DNA of 50,430 bases from Nitrososphaerales archaeon (GTDB lineage: Archaea; Thermoproteota; Nitrososphaeria; Nitrososphaerales; JACAEJ01): NCBI GenBank assembly GCA_013388925.1, contig JACAEJ010000015.1, positions 1 through 50,430 of the forward strand, written 5' to 3'. A model generated the notes under the pieces. It was not told the origin of the DNA and did no database searches. It saw only the letters and a list, made by a program, of their open reading frames with translations. Of the stretch, positions 1 through 7,938 are shown in pieces (the first letter of the stretch is position 1; every line of letters starts with the position of its first letter). The position numbers and the translations under genes are program-made.

Positions 1-452
1 TCAATGAATTTTATGTATGCTAAAAGCAGTGACATAAACAATACAGTAAATCCAATTGAAGATATGGAACCAGTCAAAAATCCAAATCCTAAATAAAAAA
101 TTATACTTCCCAAGCTCATGGGATTCCTACAGTAAGCATAAGGTCCTCTTACGATCAATTTTTTCGTTGGCATCATCGGGGCTGGTGTCCCTTTCCCAAT
201 TCTAAATTGAACTAAAACAGACCAAGCTGAAAATAATGAGCCTGGTAGGAAGAAAAATGGAGCTATAATGAAATTGAATGGTTCTGATATGAATTCTGGT
301 AAACCCAGATACACATCCAAAGAAGGCAACATTATAAGAATAAACGGAATTAATATTACGAAAAGCACACCTTGGGGAATTAATGCAATGATTCTCTGCT
401 TCTTACTATATTCTTTCTTAGCCCATTTAACAAATCTATTTTCAAGTTTCAT
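1..452 (-). CDS. Isoprenylcysteine carboxyl methyltransferase-like membrane protein (partial, runs off the left edge)
   Basis: Reading from an ATG at 452 there are 150 open codons up to the window edge. The protein begins MKLENRFVKW, has a hydrophobic segment near residues 20-45 and another near 60-85, then the motif LIVRGPYAYCRNPMSLG, followed by a further membrane segment. GPY-x-Y-x-RNPM is the hallmark of the ICMT/PEMT-type integral membrane methyltransferase superfamily, which uses S-adenosylmethionine. The substrate cannot be told; many archaeal and bacterial members are uncharacterised and may methylate lipids or other small molecules. It starts 21 bp after the HD-domain gene stops on the same strand, so the two are probably cotranscribed. 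The C-terminal half lies outside the window. Confidence 0.8.
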   Translation of the reverse strand, partial: MKLENRFVKWAKKEYSKKQRIIALIPQGVLFVILIPFILIMLPSLDVYLGLPEFISEPFNFIIAPFFFLPGSLFSAWSVLVQFRIGKGTPAPMMPTKKLIVRGPYAYCRNPMSLGSIIFYLGFGFLTGSISSIGFTVLFMSLLLAYIKFI

Positions 453-473
453 CTTTTCACCTGACAACATTTT

Positions 474-1781
474 TTACATAGACACTTTAGTTGAATACCC
501 TTCTCTACCGAAGAAAGTCTCTACAGCTTTTTCAACTTTTGATCTGTGCTCAGGTTGTGTGTATATTCTTATTATGTCCATGTATCCTGTAATAGCTCCT
601 ACTAAAGCCAATTCCTTTATAGGGATAATTTCATGGCGCCTCCCTTCAATGGTCTTGTAAACTAGAGTTATGGAAGAGAGAGATTGGCGCGAAGATGTGT
701 AAGGCACGGATGGTGTTGTTGGGACATCAAAGAATATTGAATCAGAATCGATCCCAGCTTCCTTAGCTATCTCTATCGCTATCTTATCTCTTATACCCTT
801 CTGATTAAGAATTCTCTCTATGAACCTATCCTTCCTATGAACGATCTTCTCAAATACACACTTTATCAGTCTTCTATCCCTATAACCTATTGCGAGTCGC
901 TTTGCTTGGTCCAATTCTTTATTCTTGGGCTTTAGATCAGTCAGTTTTGCGAGGGTCAACTCATCTGTAAGGTTGAGGAATTTTTGCAGATCGTTAACAT
1001 CTGTAAGCTCCAATTCGTCATCGGCGAGGATTATCGATCGAATGAGCATAGCTTGGGCAGCTCTCACTGTCCTGTGAAAGTATACTGCCTTGAACATCTC
1101 ATAACGGGCTATGGTAAAGGCTTCGAAGGCGTATAGGGCCGCTTGATCTATCGCCAACTTCTCATCCATGATCTCAAATGAGTCTATGAGTCTGTGCACA
1201 TCAACTCTACCGTACTCCACCCCAGTAAAATAAGAGTCTCGAAGAAGGTAGTCCATTATATCTACGCTCAAGCCCCCTGCTATTATTTCATTCATGAACT
1301 TTGGCCTCTTTGAAGATAGTCCTAAAGCGAGTTCAGACATCTCCTTAGAGTCAAAACCATTTTTTTCGATAACATCCTTAATCTCTGTCTCCATAATGAT
1401 CCTTTTTGACATGTCTTCATGAGTTATGCCCCTCTTCTCTGTGAGAGCTTCTTCGAAGAGGTGAGAGAACGGACCATGTCCAACATCATGGAGTAATGCC
1501 GATAGCCTTAGCTCTTGAATATCATCGTCGGTTATACGAGTTTTTGATGCTAGAGAAGAGCCAACCAGTCCAACAAGATGCATTGCGCCCAAAGAGTGCT
1601 CGAAGCGAGTGTGTTGGGCACTAGGGTATGTCAGATTTGCCCCTGCTAATTGGCGAATTCTTCTTAGCCTTTGAAAGATGCCTGCGTCGATTATATCTCT
1701 CTCTACATCTGTTATGTGTATGTACCCATGTACAGGGTCCCTTATCTCTGCTACAAACCTCAATTCCAATCTTAATATCAC
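474..1781 (-). CDS. HD-domain phosphohydrolase, SAMHD1/dGTPase-like
   Basis: A 435-residue cytosolic metal-dependent phosphohydrolase. The N-terminus shows RDPVHGYI, then HTRFEHSLG (about 57-65), and the HD dyad in LLHDVGHGPFSH (about 97-108). A later aspartate lies in SVDIMDYLLRDSYFTGV. This order matches the SAMHD1-type HD family, whose studied members cleave dNTPs to nucleoside and triphosphate; the substrate here is inferred only. The track start is GTG at 1781. A TATA-like AAATATATA lies at about 1790-1798 on the minus strand, so a leaderless transcript would begin near the in-frame TTG at 1769 or 1763, which also leaves a family-like N-terminus. The ICMT-like gene follows 21 bp downstream. 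Confidence 0.88.
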   Translation of the reverse strand: MILRLELRFVAEIRDPVHGYIHITDVERDIIDAGIFQRLRRIRQLAGANLTYPSAQHTRFEHSLGAMHLVGLVGSSLASKTRITDDDIQELRLSALLHDVGHGPFSHLFEEALTEKRGITHEDMSKRIIMETEIKDVIEKNGFDSKEMSELALGLSSKRPKFMNEIIAGGLSVDIMDYLLRDSYFTGVEYGRVDVHRLIDSFEIMDEKLAIDQAALYAFEAFTIARYEMFKAVYFHRTVRAAQAMLIRSIILADDELELTDVNDLQKFLNLTDELTLAKLTDLKPKNKELDQAKRLAIGYRDRRLIKCVFEKIVHRKDRFIERILNQKGIRDKIAIEIAKEAGIDSDSIFFDVPTTPSVPYTSSRQSLSSITLVYKTIEGRRHEIIPIKELALVGAITGYMDIIRIYTQPEHRSKVEKAVETFFGREGYSTKVSM

Positions 1782-1828
1782 GCTGTAGCTATATATTTAT
1801 CTGAAAGTTGCTACCATAAGCGAATCAA

Positions 1829-2032
1829 ATGGGAGAGACCTTCAGACCCAAGGATGTGCAAAAGGGGAAGAAGAAGATCATGGAGGAAGCTCTTCACGAT
1901 CTGAGTCCCAGTGTAAGGGATGCTGTGATAAACATCCTCAACTCTTGGAAGGGAGAAGAGTCCAGAAAGCGCCTGATCAAGATATTGGGTAAAAAAGAAG
2001 TGGAGGAGATTCTTAAGTCGTCAGATTCCTAG
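1829..2032 (+). CDS. Small conserved-looking hypothetical protein, 67 aa
   Basis: The ATG start is followed by a highly charged, helical 67-residue protein beginning MGETFRPKDVQKGKKK and ending KEVEEILKSSDS. No cysteines or membrane segments are visible and I do not recognise the family. The gene is divergent from the HD hydrolase and shares its AT-rich promoter (TATATATTTAT at about 1789-1799). Its last 12 bp overlap the end of the convergent thymidylate-kinase-like gene. The composition (Lys/Glu rich, regularly spaced hydrophobics) is that of a real small soluble protein. A fortuitous frame cannot be excluded. Confidence 0.5.
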   Translation: MGETFRPKDVQKGKKKIMEEALHDLSPSVRDAVINILNSWKGEESRKRLIKILGKKEVEEILKSSDS

Positions 2033-2863
2033 CTCTCTTAAAGAATCCAAGATCTGCTTATTCACAACATCGGGAGGATTCGTCCCATCTATTATGAATA
2101 CCTTACCGAAAGGATAATGATCTTGTAGATGGAGAAAGAGTTGCCTCACCTTCTCCAGAAAGGCTACATCCTCGTAGAAATCTTTTCTTTCCTCCGACTT
2201 TTCGGCCCTCTTGAGGGCTATATCTGCAGGCAGATCTATTATAAATGTATAATCCTGCTTTATAATGTTCTTCTCCAGATTCAGTACCCTCTTCTCATCT
2301 ATACCATGAATCTTCTGGTAGACCACATTGCTTTCTAACCACCTTCTTGATAGGGCCATGTTCTTTTTATCATCCTTCAACCATTCTAAGATGCTGTTAT
2401 TGTGCTTGGCCCTATCCAAAGACCATAAAATCCATGCATAATCTTTCGATAGCTCGCCTTTTATGACTATGTTTGATGGCTTCTTCAGATACGAGGCCAC
2501 CAGCGCTCCAAGGGTGGTATCATAAGATGGCAGAGAAACCTTTAGCACCTTGTAGGAAGAATCTCTCAGAAAATCATAGATGGGTACCACACCTTTGATT
2601 CCTTTTGGGTTAAAGCACTGTGTTTCTTTGCCCGATCTATCTATGCCAGTTACAACCAAGAACTTACCCAATACAGGCTCAGGAGGAAAAACCAGGTTTC
2701 TTGTAGCCTCTATTATGTCATCGAGAACTTCGGTTGGGAAGCTCTTGCCCTTGATTCTTATCTTCCTCTCAAGCATAATGATCGAGACTCTTTCTGATGT
2801 GATGTCTCCCTCTATCATCTTCAGTATCTCCTGAAGACCCTCTGCCGGCACTTCTATGGACAT
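2021..2863 (-). CDS. Thymidylate kinase-like P-loop protein with N-terminal extension
   Basis: 280 residues. Residues 1-67 are an extension not found in ordinary dTMP kinases (about 200 aa). The kinase region then starts with FLVVTGIDRSGKETQ (P-loop about 73-81), followed by VSLPSYDTTLGALVASYL, which resembles the dTMP kinase region FP.Y...G..i..yL, and a LID-like RRWLESNVVYQ where the family has DRY..S..AYQ. The usual Ser/Thr after the P-loop GK is Glu. It may phosphorylate dTMP or be a divergent relative. A GGTGGAG Shine-Dalgarno precedes the ATG closely. The next gene on the same strand (hypB-like) lies downstream and is probably a separate unit. Confidence 0.7.
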   Translation of the reverse strand: MSIEVPAEGLQEILKMIEGDITSERVSIIMLERKIRIKGKSFPTEVLDDIIEATRNLVFPPEPVLGKFLVVTGIDRSGKETQCFNPKGIKGVVPIYDFLRDSSYKVLKVSLPSYDTTLGALVASYLKKPSNIVIKGELSKDYAWILWSLDRAKHNNSILEWLKDDKKNMALSRRWLESNVVYQKIHGIDEKRVLNLEKNIIKQDYTFIIDLPADIALKRAEKSEERKDFYEDVAFLEKVRQLFLHLQDHYPFGKVFIIDGTNPPDVVNKQILDSLRELGI

Positions 2864-3066
2864 CTCTCCACCAGCCTTTTAATTAATAAGAACGGTAATA
2901 TTAAAACCATTATTAGATGTGGCGAAATTGTCTTTCATTAATACTCCCTTCTAACAAAGATTTAGAGGCTATGAAAAATTGAAGATTATGAAGCGCACCA
3001 TATCCACAGATCCTTGTGGTCTCTGATACATTCTACTGGATAGAATAGTTTATGGGAAGAGCAAAT
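2864..3066. other. Intergenic region, 203 bp, no gene seen
   Basis: The 203 bp between the thymidylate-kinase-like start and the hypB-like stop hold no convincing ORF. An AT-rich stretch (TAATATTA, about 2892-2899) next to the kinase start is a plausible promoter. A short hairpin (CCACA...TGTGG, about 3003-3019) lies after the hypB stop and could be part of a terminator. Confidence 0.4.
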
Positions 3067-3804
3067 CTAAGTGTTCGTTTGTTTGATGGTCTCGTATAAC
3101 CTAAAGATCGCACTGGCAAATTTCGTTTCTAGGAGCCTTTTGGGCTTGCCTATGGCTTTTTCGACATCTGCATCGAAGGGTATCCTGGCCAGTAGCTTCA
3201 CGTTCAATCTCTCCACTTTCTCTCCAAAGATCAAACCTCCTCTTACCATGTTCTCTACTACGCCAAGTACAGATGCTCCTGAGCCATTCAAGAGAGTTAT
3301 GAGCCTGAAGGCCATGTTGATAACAAGCTTTGAGGGTGTATATACCACTAGGTACTCAGCCTTTCCCACAAACCTCCTAAGGTCTAGAAGCTCTTCCTTG
3401 AGGCTTGGGGGCATGTCTATTACGAGGAAGTCTAACCCTCCCCAATGCGTATTAGCCATTATCTCCAAGACTATGTTGGATACATCGAACCCCCTAAGCT
3501 CCAAAGGACTGCCCTTTGTAAAAGGTTCTATCGACATGAACTTCACTCCAGAAGTCTCTAGGGGAATGAGGCCCTTATCCTCAACAATTCTAATTTCGTC
3601 CAAGCCATAAACTATGTGACAAGACGAGCCCGTGAAGTCGAAGTCTAGAAGCCCCACACTCAAACCTTCCTTTGCCATAGTCAAGGCAAGAACTGAAGAT
3701 ACAAGGGTCTTTCCCACTCCGCCCTTACCACTAACCACTGCTATGACTCTCCTAACAGAGTTGAGCCTCTTGTCGATGATGGACAGTCTAGCGTCGATAG
3801 ACAT
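3067..3804 (-). CDS. hypB: Mrp/MinD-type HypB ATPase for nickel insertion (archaeal HypB-AT)
   Basis: 245 residues with the deviant Walker A SGKGGVGKT (about 25-33), switch-like DFDFTGSS, and LDFLVIDMPPSL, as in the Mrp/MinD/ParA ATPases. The C-terminal CPxC Fe-S scaffold motif of true Mrp/NBP35 proteins is missing. Where Mrp has it, this protein reads ENMVRGGLIFG. The gene starts directly after hypA with almost no spacing. In Thermococcus kodakarensis an Mrp-type ATPase acts with HypA in [NiFe]-hydrogenase nickel loading, and unlike bacterial HypB it is not a GTPase. I therefore call this the archaeal HypB. It probably enhances nickel transfer from HypA to the hydrogenase encoded at 8463-9680. 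Confidence 0.72.
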   Translation of the reverse strand: MSIDARLSIIDKRLNSVRRVIAVVSGKGGVGKTLVSSVLALTMAKEGLSVGLLDFDFTGSSCHIVYGLDEIRIVEDKGLIPLETSGVKFMSIEPFTKGSPLELRGFDVSNIVLEIMANTHWGGLDFLVIDMPPSLKEELLDLRRFVGKAEYLVVYTPSKLVINMAFRLITLLNGSGASVLGVVENMVRGGLIFGEKVERLNVKLLARIPFDADVEKAIGKPKRLLETKFASAIFRLYETIKQTNT

Positions 3805-3807
3805 CCT

Positions 3808-4233
3808 TTACTCTCCTTTGGGTTTTGAAGCTCTTATGCGGCTTATCCACACCTCCCTTCCCGAAACTATCTTGAAATCCCTAGACTGGCATCGGGGGCA
3901 CTTTAGGTAGACATGAGCTGTCTCGGGGATGAAGTGGATACTTTCAGCCTCCTCGGGCATCAACCTTTTGAGGGCATCCTTCAAAGACCATCTATTATGG
4001 CAGGATAGGCACTCTAACCTTGCTTTCTCCATTTTGATCCTGAACTTTACGCCTTCTTTAAAGGCTGTCTTTGATAGTTCTCTTAGAGCGTTAAGGAACA
4101 ACTGCCTATCTATCTGTCGAAGCTCGCCTAGAGTTACGAAGACCTCTAGGCTCGAGAAATCCTTTAGTTCGCGCTTGGCCCTTTCTTCTCTGGCGGCTTC
4201 TATTACTGCTTCTGCCAGAGCCCACTCATGCAT
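3808..4233 (-). CDS. hypA: [NiFe]-hydrogenase nickel metallochaperone HypA
   Basis: 141 residues starting MHEWALAEAV. The invariant Met-His-Glu forms the nickel site (His2). The zinc domain has two Cys pairs, CLSC (75, 78) and CPRC (112, 115), separated by an insertion of about 30 residues typical of archaeal HypA. HypA binds Ni(II) and delivers it to the large subunit of [NiFe] hydrogenases. It is the first gene of the hypA-hypB pair. A TATA-like CTAAATAAG lies at about 4274-4282 (minus reading), about 45 bp upstream of the ATG. No hypC, D, E or F is present in the window, so cyanide/CO ligand assembly must be encoded elsewhere. Confidence 0.93.
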   Translation of the reverse strand: MHEWALAEAVIEAAREERAKRELKDFSSLEVFVTLGELRQIDRQLFLNALRELSKTAFKEGVKFRIKMEKARLECLSCHNRWSLKDALKRLMPEEAESIHFIPETAHVYLKCPRCQSRDFKIVSGREVWISRIRASKPKGE

Positions 4234-4289
4234 TAGAGTCCCTATCCAAAATCCATGATAAAGTTACAGAATTCTTATTTAGATTAGAA

Positions 4290-5372
4290 CTACCTATCTC
4301 TCTTCCCCTCTATAAAATCCATGAAGGCCATCTTGGCTTCGTCGAAGGGCATCTGAACTGGGGGGTGCTTAAAACAGTAGGCCGATAAGCTGACCAAGGG
4401 CCCCTTAATACCCCTAGTCATGGCTACCTTCGTGCCTCTGATGGCGTCTATCATCACCCCAGCGCTGTTGGGAGCGTCTATGACGCTCAACTTCACATCC
4501 ATGGTAACGGGGGCATTGCCAAAGTACCTACCTCTAGTCCATATATAGCATATTTTCTCATTCTGCAAGAATCCGACGAAGTCGCTAGGCCCAATTCTGG
4601 TTGGTACTTGGTAAGGAACCATGGCTCTGACCGCACTTGTCTTGCTCTCTCTCTTGTCCTCCAAGCGCCCCTCTTCCTGCATGTTGAGGAAGTCCGTGTC
4701 CCCTCCTATGTTCAACTGATACGTTTCATCGATCTTTACGCCTCTGTCCACCAGCAACTTTATCAAGGTCTTGTGAAGCACCGTCGCTCCTATCTGACTC
4801 ATTACATCGTCTCCTGCTACCGGCAGTCCAGCCTCAGCAAATTTGGACTGCCAAATAGGATTCGATGCTATGAAGACTGGCATGGCGTTTATAAAAGCCA
4901 CACCAGCCTTTAAGGCCTGCTCCGCATAAAAGCTTGTGGCCTCTAAACTGCCTACCGGAACGTAATTTACAACTATCTCAGTACCACTATCCACTATTAC
5001 AGATGAAACATTTACTGGATCTTTATCAGAGACCCTTATGACATCGGTCATGTACTTGCCTACACCATCCATTACAGGCCCTCTCTCAACTCTAACACCG
5101 AGCCTAGGGACATCCGATATTCTAATGGTGTTGTTAGGCTTCTCGTATATGGCGTCGCTCAAATCTTTGCCCACTTTGTTTTCGTCCACATCAAAGGCAG
5201 CCACGAACTCTATGTCGTGGGGTTTTAATCCGCCCAGACTGTACCTAGTCAGGCCTATAGCCTCGTCTTGATTGAAACTCTTGTAGTAGTAGACACCTTG
5301 CACCAGAGCTGAAGCACAGTTTCCCACACCTATGATAGCCACTTTGGCTTTCATGTCGACCCATATCTCCAT
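4290..5372 (-). CDS. ino1: myo-Inositol-1-phosphate synthase
   Basis: 360 residues; the Rossmann motif KVAIIGVGNCASALVQG lies at the N-terminus and GGDTDFLNM and KTSAVRAMVPYQV further on, the pattern of the archaeal/actinobacterial inositol-1-phosphate synthase family. The enzyme converts glucose 6-phosphate to L-myo-inositol 1-phosphate with NAD. In archaea the product feeds archaetidylinositol lipids and, in some thermophiles, di-inositol phosphate. The window start is ATG at 5372, but ATG at 5354 (MKAKVAIIG) gives the family-typical N-terminus and is preceded by GGAGAT, so it is the likelier start. Confidence 0.92.
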   Translation of the reverse strand: MEIWVDMKAKVAIIGVGNCASALVQGVYYYKSFNQDEAIGLTRYSLGGLKPHDIEFVAAFDVDENKVGKDLSDAIYEKPNNTIRISDVPRLGVRVERGPVMDGVGKYMTDVIRVSDKDPVNVSSVIVDSGTEIVVNYVPVGSLEATSFYAEQALKAGVAFINAMPVFIASNPIWQSKFAEAGLPVAGDDVMSQIGATVLHKTLIKLLVDRGVKIDETYQLNIGGDTDFLNMQEEGRLEDKRESKTSAVRAMVPYQVPTRIGPSDFVGFLQNEKICYIWTRGRYFGNAPVTMDVKLSVIDAPNSAGVMIDAIRGTKVAMTRGIKGPLVSLSAYCFKHPPVQMPFDEAKMAFMDFIEGKRDR

Positions 5373-5450
5373 GCACGGATCATAATAACCTTTACTTACA
5401 AAACGGCTGTGGAATGAGGCTAAATCTTGCCTTCACGGGATGACCAATGC

Positions 5451-6353
5451 CTACTGAATGGATGTAAGGAAAGATGCGACCAAGAATCCAACGCCTAGTA
5501 AGGCTTGGGTAGCAAGTACTACTATAACGTTCGCACCAAGTGCCGGTACAATTCTTAGATCCGAGTAATTCTTTAAGGAACCATTGATAGCCTTGATGGC
5601 TATGGGGGCCGTCATCAGGCTAAGTAAGGCGGGCAGTGGTATTAACCCCATCCCAATCCATGCAACTATCCAGCAATATACGGCTATGGTTAGGATCGAA
5701 TAGACTTTGGAGGCTCTTTCTTTACCTAGCACCATTACAAGATTCTTTCTTCCACCCTTCTTGTCAGGCTCTACATCAGGGAATTCGTTCAGGAAAAGGA
5801 GATTATGAGTTAATATGAGTGGGGGGATCGAGGCAACTATCACGAGGAGAGTATAGCCTCCAGATTGAACAAAGTAGGCTCCAAGGACGGGCAAGGCTCC
5901 CATCCCTAGACCAGCAAAGAGCTCTCCAACCATGTACTTAGCGAAGTGGGTTGTATAGAAGTAGACCGATATAGCACCTATCACGATTATCGGAAGCAAG
6001 AGCAATCCTCTGACAATCGTGAAGAATGCACCTATCAAAAGCCCTGACAACAGACAGACCACTCCGAATTTGTATACCGACGAGGGTTTAAGAAGACCTG
6101 CTGGAAGAATTCCACTCCCTCCACTGAAAGGAGTCCTCTTCGTCTCCATGTCTATCCCCGACTTAAAGTCAAAGTAGTCATTCAATATATTGACGCTTAT
6201 GTGTAACAAGAGCAAGCCAACCAAGGCCAAGAAGAAGTAGGTTAGATTGAAGTAACCCTCGTAAACAGCTACAGATGTTCCTAAAAACACCAAGACAATA
6301 GAGAGCAGAAGGAACTGGGGCCTTGTTTCTAAGAACCACACCCTTAAACTCAT
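5451..6353 (-). CDS. UbiA-family prenyltransferase, MenA-like
   Basis: 300 residues, nearly all hydrophobic, with about eight or nine membrane spans. The first Asp-rich motif is NDYFDFKSGID (about 58-68), followed by RTPFSGGSGIL. The second is NEFPDVEPDKKGGRKN (about 189-204). The SGGSG after motif 1 and the RKN after motif 2 are typical of 1,4-dihydroxy-2-naphthoate polyprenyltransferases (MenA), which attach the isoprenoid tail during menaquinone synthesis. Other archaeal UbiA roles, such as digeranylgeranylglyceryl phosphate synthase, fit less well. No other men genes are in the window, so quinone synthesis is inferred from this one gene. Confidence 0.82.
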   Translation of the reverse strand: MSLRVWFLETRPQFLLLSIVLVFLGTSVAVYEGYFNLTYFFLALVGLLLLHISVNILNDYFDFKSGIDMETKRTPFSGGSGILPAGLLKPSSVYKFGVVCLLSGLLIGAFFTIVRGLLLLPIIVIGAISVYFYTTHFAKYMVGELFAGLGMGALPVLGAYFVQSGGYTLLVIVASIPPLILTHNLLFLNEFPDVEPDKKGGRKNLVMVLGKERASKVYSILTIAVYCWIVAWIGMGLIPLPALLSLMTAPIAIKAINGSLKNYSDLRIVPALGANVIVVLATQALLGVGFLVASFLTSIQ

Positions 6354-6540
6354 CTTTGGTTTCTCCTACTTCTACACAAGTTCTCTCCTTAAGAAACTTT
6401 CGGCAGAACGAATACCACCAAACATGATTTCCTTCTACGACTTTACATGACCCTTTGCACTCTTATGGAGCTGGTTAACTTAAATAAGTCTCTTGAGAAT
6501 ATTGTTCCATAGCGACCTCTCATTGGGAACAAAGAATTTA

Positions 6541-7032
6541 ATGAAGACATTAGCAGAGGAATTGCGAGCCTTCAAAAGGCTGGTAGTACTTGGCATAGGA
6601 AACGAGCTCAGAGGGGATGATATAGTTGGAGTCTTGGTCGCTGAAAGGCTTAAAAAAGTTCTGAAGGACGTGAGAGACGTCCTCGTCATCAATTGTGGGA
6701 CAACCCCAGAAAACTTCCTATCGAAGGTAAAAACCTTCGACCCCTCACACGTGCTAGTCATAGACGCAGTAGACTTCAAGGGCGAGCCAGGTTCTATAGT
6801 ATTGTTCAGGGCTGAGGACAATGTGATAGATTCTATTTCGACACACAGGCTTCCAATATCCCTGATAAAGGCCTACTTCGAAGGCCTTGGTTTGAACATA
6901 AAGTTCTTCGTAATGGGAGTCCAGCCCATGAGCATTCTCTTAGGAACAAAGATAGCTCCTAGAGTTGAGGAAGCCGTTATAATGGCGACTAAGATGCTTG
7001 AAAAGGTGGTCAAAGGGTCTGCTCATCAGTAA
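6541..7032 (+). CDS. hycI: Hydrogenase maturation endopeptidase, HycI type
   Basis: 163 residues from ATG 6541; an in-frame TTG at 6493 would add 16 residues that do not look conserved. Motifs are GIGNELRGDD (18-27), VIDAVDF (73-79) and STHRLP (100-105). These supply the Asp, Asp and His that bind nickel in HycI/HybD proteases. The enzyme senses nickel in the immature large subunit and clips its C-terminal tail. It lies just upstream of, and on the same strand as, the hydrogenase operon, whose large subunit carries a HycE-like cleavable tail. A TATA-like CTTAAATAAG lies at about 6478-6487. Confidence 0.9.
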   Translation: MKTLAEELRAFKRLVVLGIGNELRGDDIVGVLVAERLKKVLKDVRDVLVINCGTTPENFLSKVKTFDPSHVLVIDAVDFKGEPGSIVLFRAEDNVIDSISTHRLPISLIKAYFEGLGLNIKFFVMGVQPMSILLGTKIAPRVEEAVIMATKMLEKVVKGSAHQ

Positions 7033-7108
7033 CCCTTACTATGCTCTTTGAGAGATCGGGTTTGGCAAAAAAACACGCGGCTAAAAAAATATAAATTGCC
7101 TAGAAATG

Positions 7109-7130
7109 AAATATATTATATTTAAACTCG
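7109..7130 (+). promoter_or_regulatory. AT-rich palindromic promoter of the hydrogenase operon
   Basis: Between hycI and the first hydrogenase gene, the 15-base palindrome AAATATATTATATTT (7109-7123) runs into TTTAAAC. It is about 30-45 bp upstream of the ATG at 7156 and fits an archaeal TATA box for the eight-gene operon. A second AT block, TTTAAATTTT, lies at 7141-7150. Confidence 0.45.
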
Positions 7131-7155
7131 ATTAGTAAAGTTTAAATTTTTAATA

Positions 7156-7515
7156 ATGAATCTTATACTAATGTCCTCGACAAGCGTTTTAAGCACGCCG
7201 GTAATCGTTTTTGGCATAGCGCTGATCGCCTCCTCAATAATCTACCGTATAGGCGACAGGATCGCCCCCAAGTCTCAGGGTACGAAAGAGAAGTATGAAC
7301 CTTATGCTTGTGGTCAAGAGCTTCCGGCTGAGAAGTTCTCAGTTTTGATAGGCTTGTTTAATTACGCAACGGTCTTTATGGTCGTCGATGTAGTAGCCTT
7401 TGTGTTGATACTGTCTATGGGTTTCCCATTTGTAAGACCGATTAGAGAAATCTTCCTCTTATATTGTGCAATTCTTTTTGCATCCCTGTCGATTCTTTTG
7501 AGGAGACGAGAATGA
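7156..7515 (+). CDS. NuoA-like membrane subunit of group 4 hydrogenase complex
   Basis: 119 residues with three predicted membrane spans (about 10-30, 63-85, 92-113). The conserved NuoA loop is present as KYEPYACGQELPAE between spans 1 and 2. NuoA belongs to complex I and F420H2/Fd dehydrogenases, not to simple Ech or Mbh hydrogenases, so its place in front of a catalytic [NiFe] hydrogenase is notable. Together with the H, J and K subunits it should form part of the membrane arm near the quinone-site-equivalent cavity. Its TGA overlaps the ATG of the next gene (ATGA), indicating translational coupling. ATG at 7171 is an alternative start. Confidence 0.9.
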   Translation: MNLILMSSTSVLSTPVIVFGIALIASSIIYRIGDRIAPKSQGTKEKYEPYACGQELPAEKFSVLIGLFNYATVFMVVDVVAFVLILSMGFPFVRPIREIFLLYCAILFASLSILLRRRE

Positions 7516-7937
7516 TGAATCTAGTTAAGTGGGCGAGGTTAAGAAGTCCTTGGCTACTCCACTTCAATACGGGGGCGTGCAATGCATGTGATATCGAAGT
7601 TCTGGCCGCTCTGACCCCTAGGTATGATCTCGAGAGGTTTGGTGTCTTATTGAAGGGGAGCCCTAGGCATGCAGACGTGCTCGTGGTAACAGGGCCTGTC
7701 ACAAGGCAGGTCAGAGATAGGCTTTTGAGGGTCTACAATCAGATGCCAGATCCCAAGTTTGTCGTAGCGGTTGGGACTTGTTGCATAAGCGGAGGGGTTT
7801 TCAATGGTTGCTACAACGTCTATTCTGGGTTGGATTCCGTCATACCCGTGGATGCGTACATCTTCGGTTGTCCACCAAAGCCAGAGGCCATCATAAACGG
7901 CGTTGCGGCTCTTTTGAAGAAACTGGAGGAGTCCTAG
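7512..7937 (+). CDS. Group 4 [NiFe]-hydrogenase small subunit (NuoB/EchC-like)
   Basis: 141 residues from ATG 7512; ATG 7515 is equally possible, both behind GAGGAGACGAG. The proximal [4Fe-4S] cluster ligands are CNACDIE (C23, C26), GTCCISGG (C90/C91) and GCPPKPEA (C120). CxxCDIE is the hydrogenase-type pattern (EchC, MbhJ, HycG), whereas complex I NuoB has adjacent CC. The subunit passes electrons between the NiFe site in the large subunit and the ferredoxin-like subunit. The upstream in-frame TTG at 7464 would overlap NuoA by 52 bp and is rejected as a start. Confidence 0.93.
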   Translation: MMNLVKWARLRSPWLLHFNTGACNACDIEVLAALTPRYDLERFGVLLKGSPRHADVLVVTGPVTRQVRDRLLRVYNQMPDPKFVVAVGTCCISGGVFNGCYNVYSGLDSVIPVDAYIFGCPPKPEAIINGVAALLKKLEES

Positions 7938-7938
7938 A

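Noticed and set aside
268-660. 130-aa plus-strand ORF at the left edge
   Set aside because: It covers parts of the ICMT-like gene and the HD gene on the opposite strand, both with recognisable motifs.
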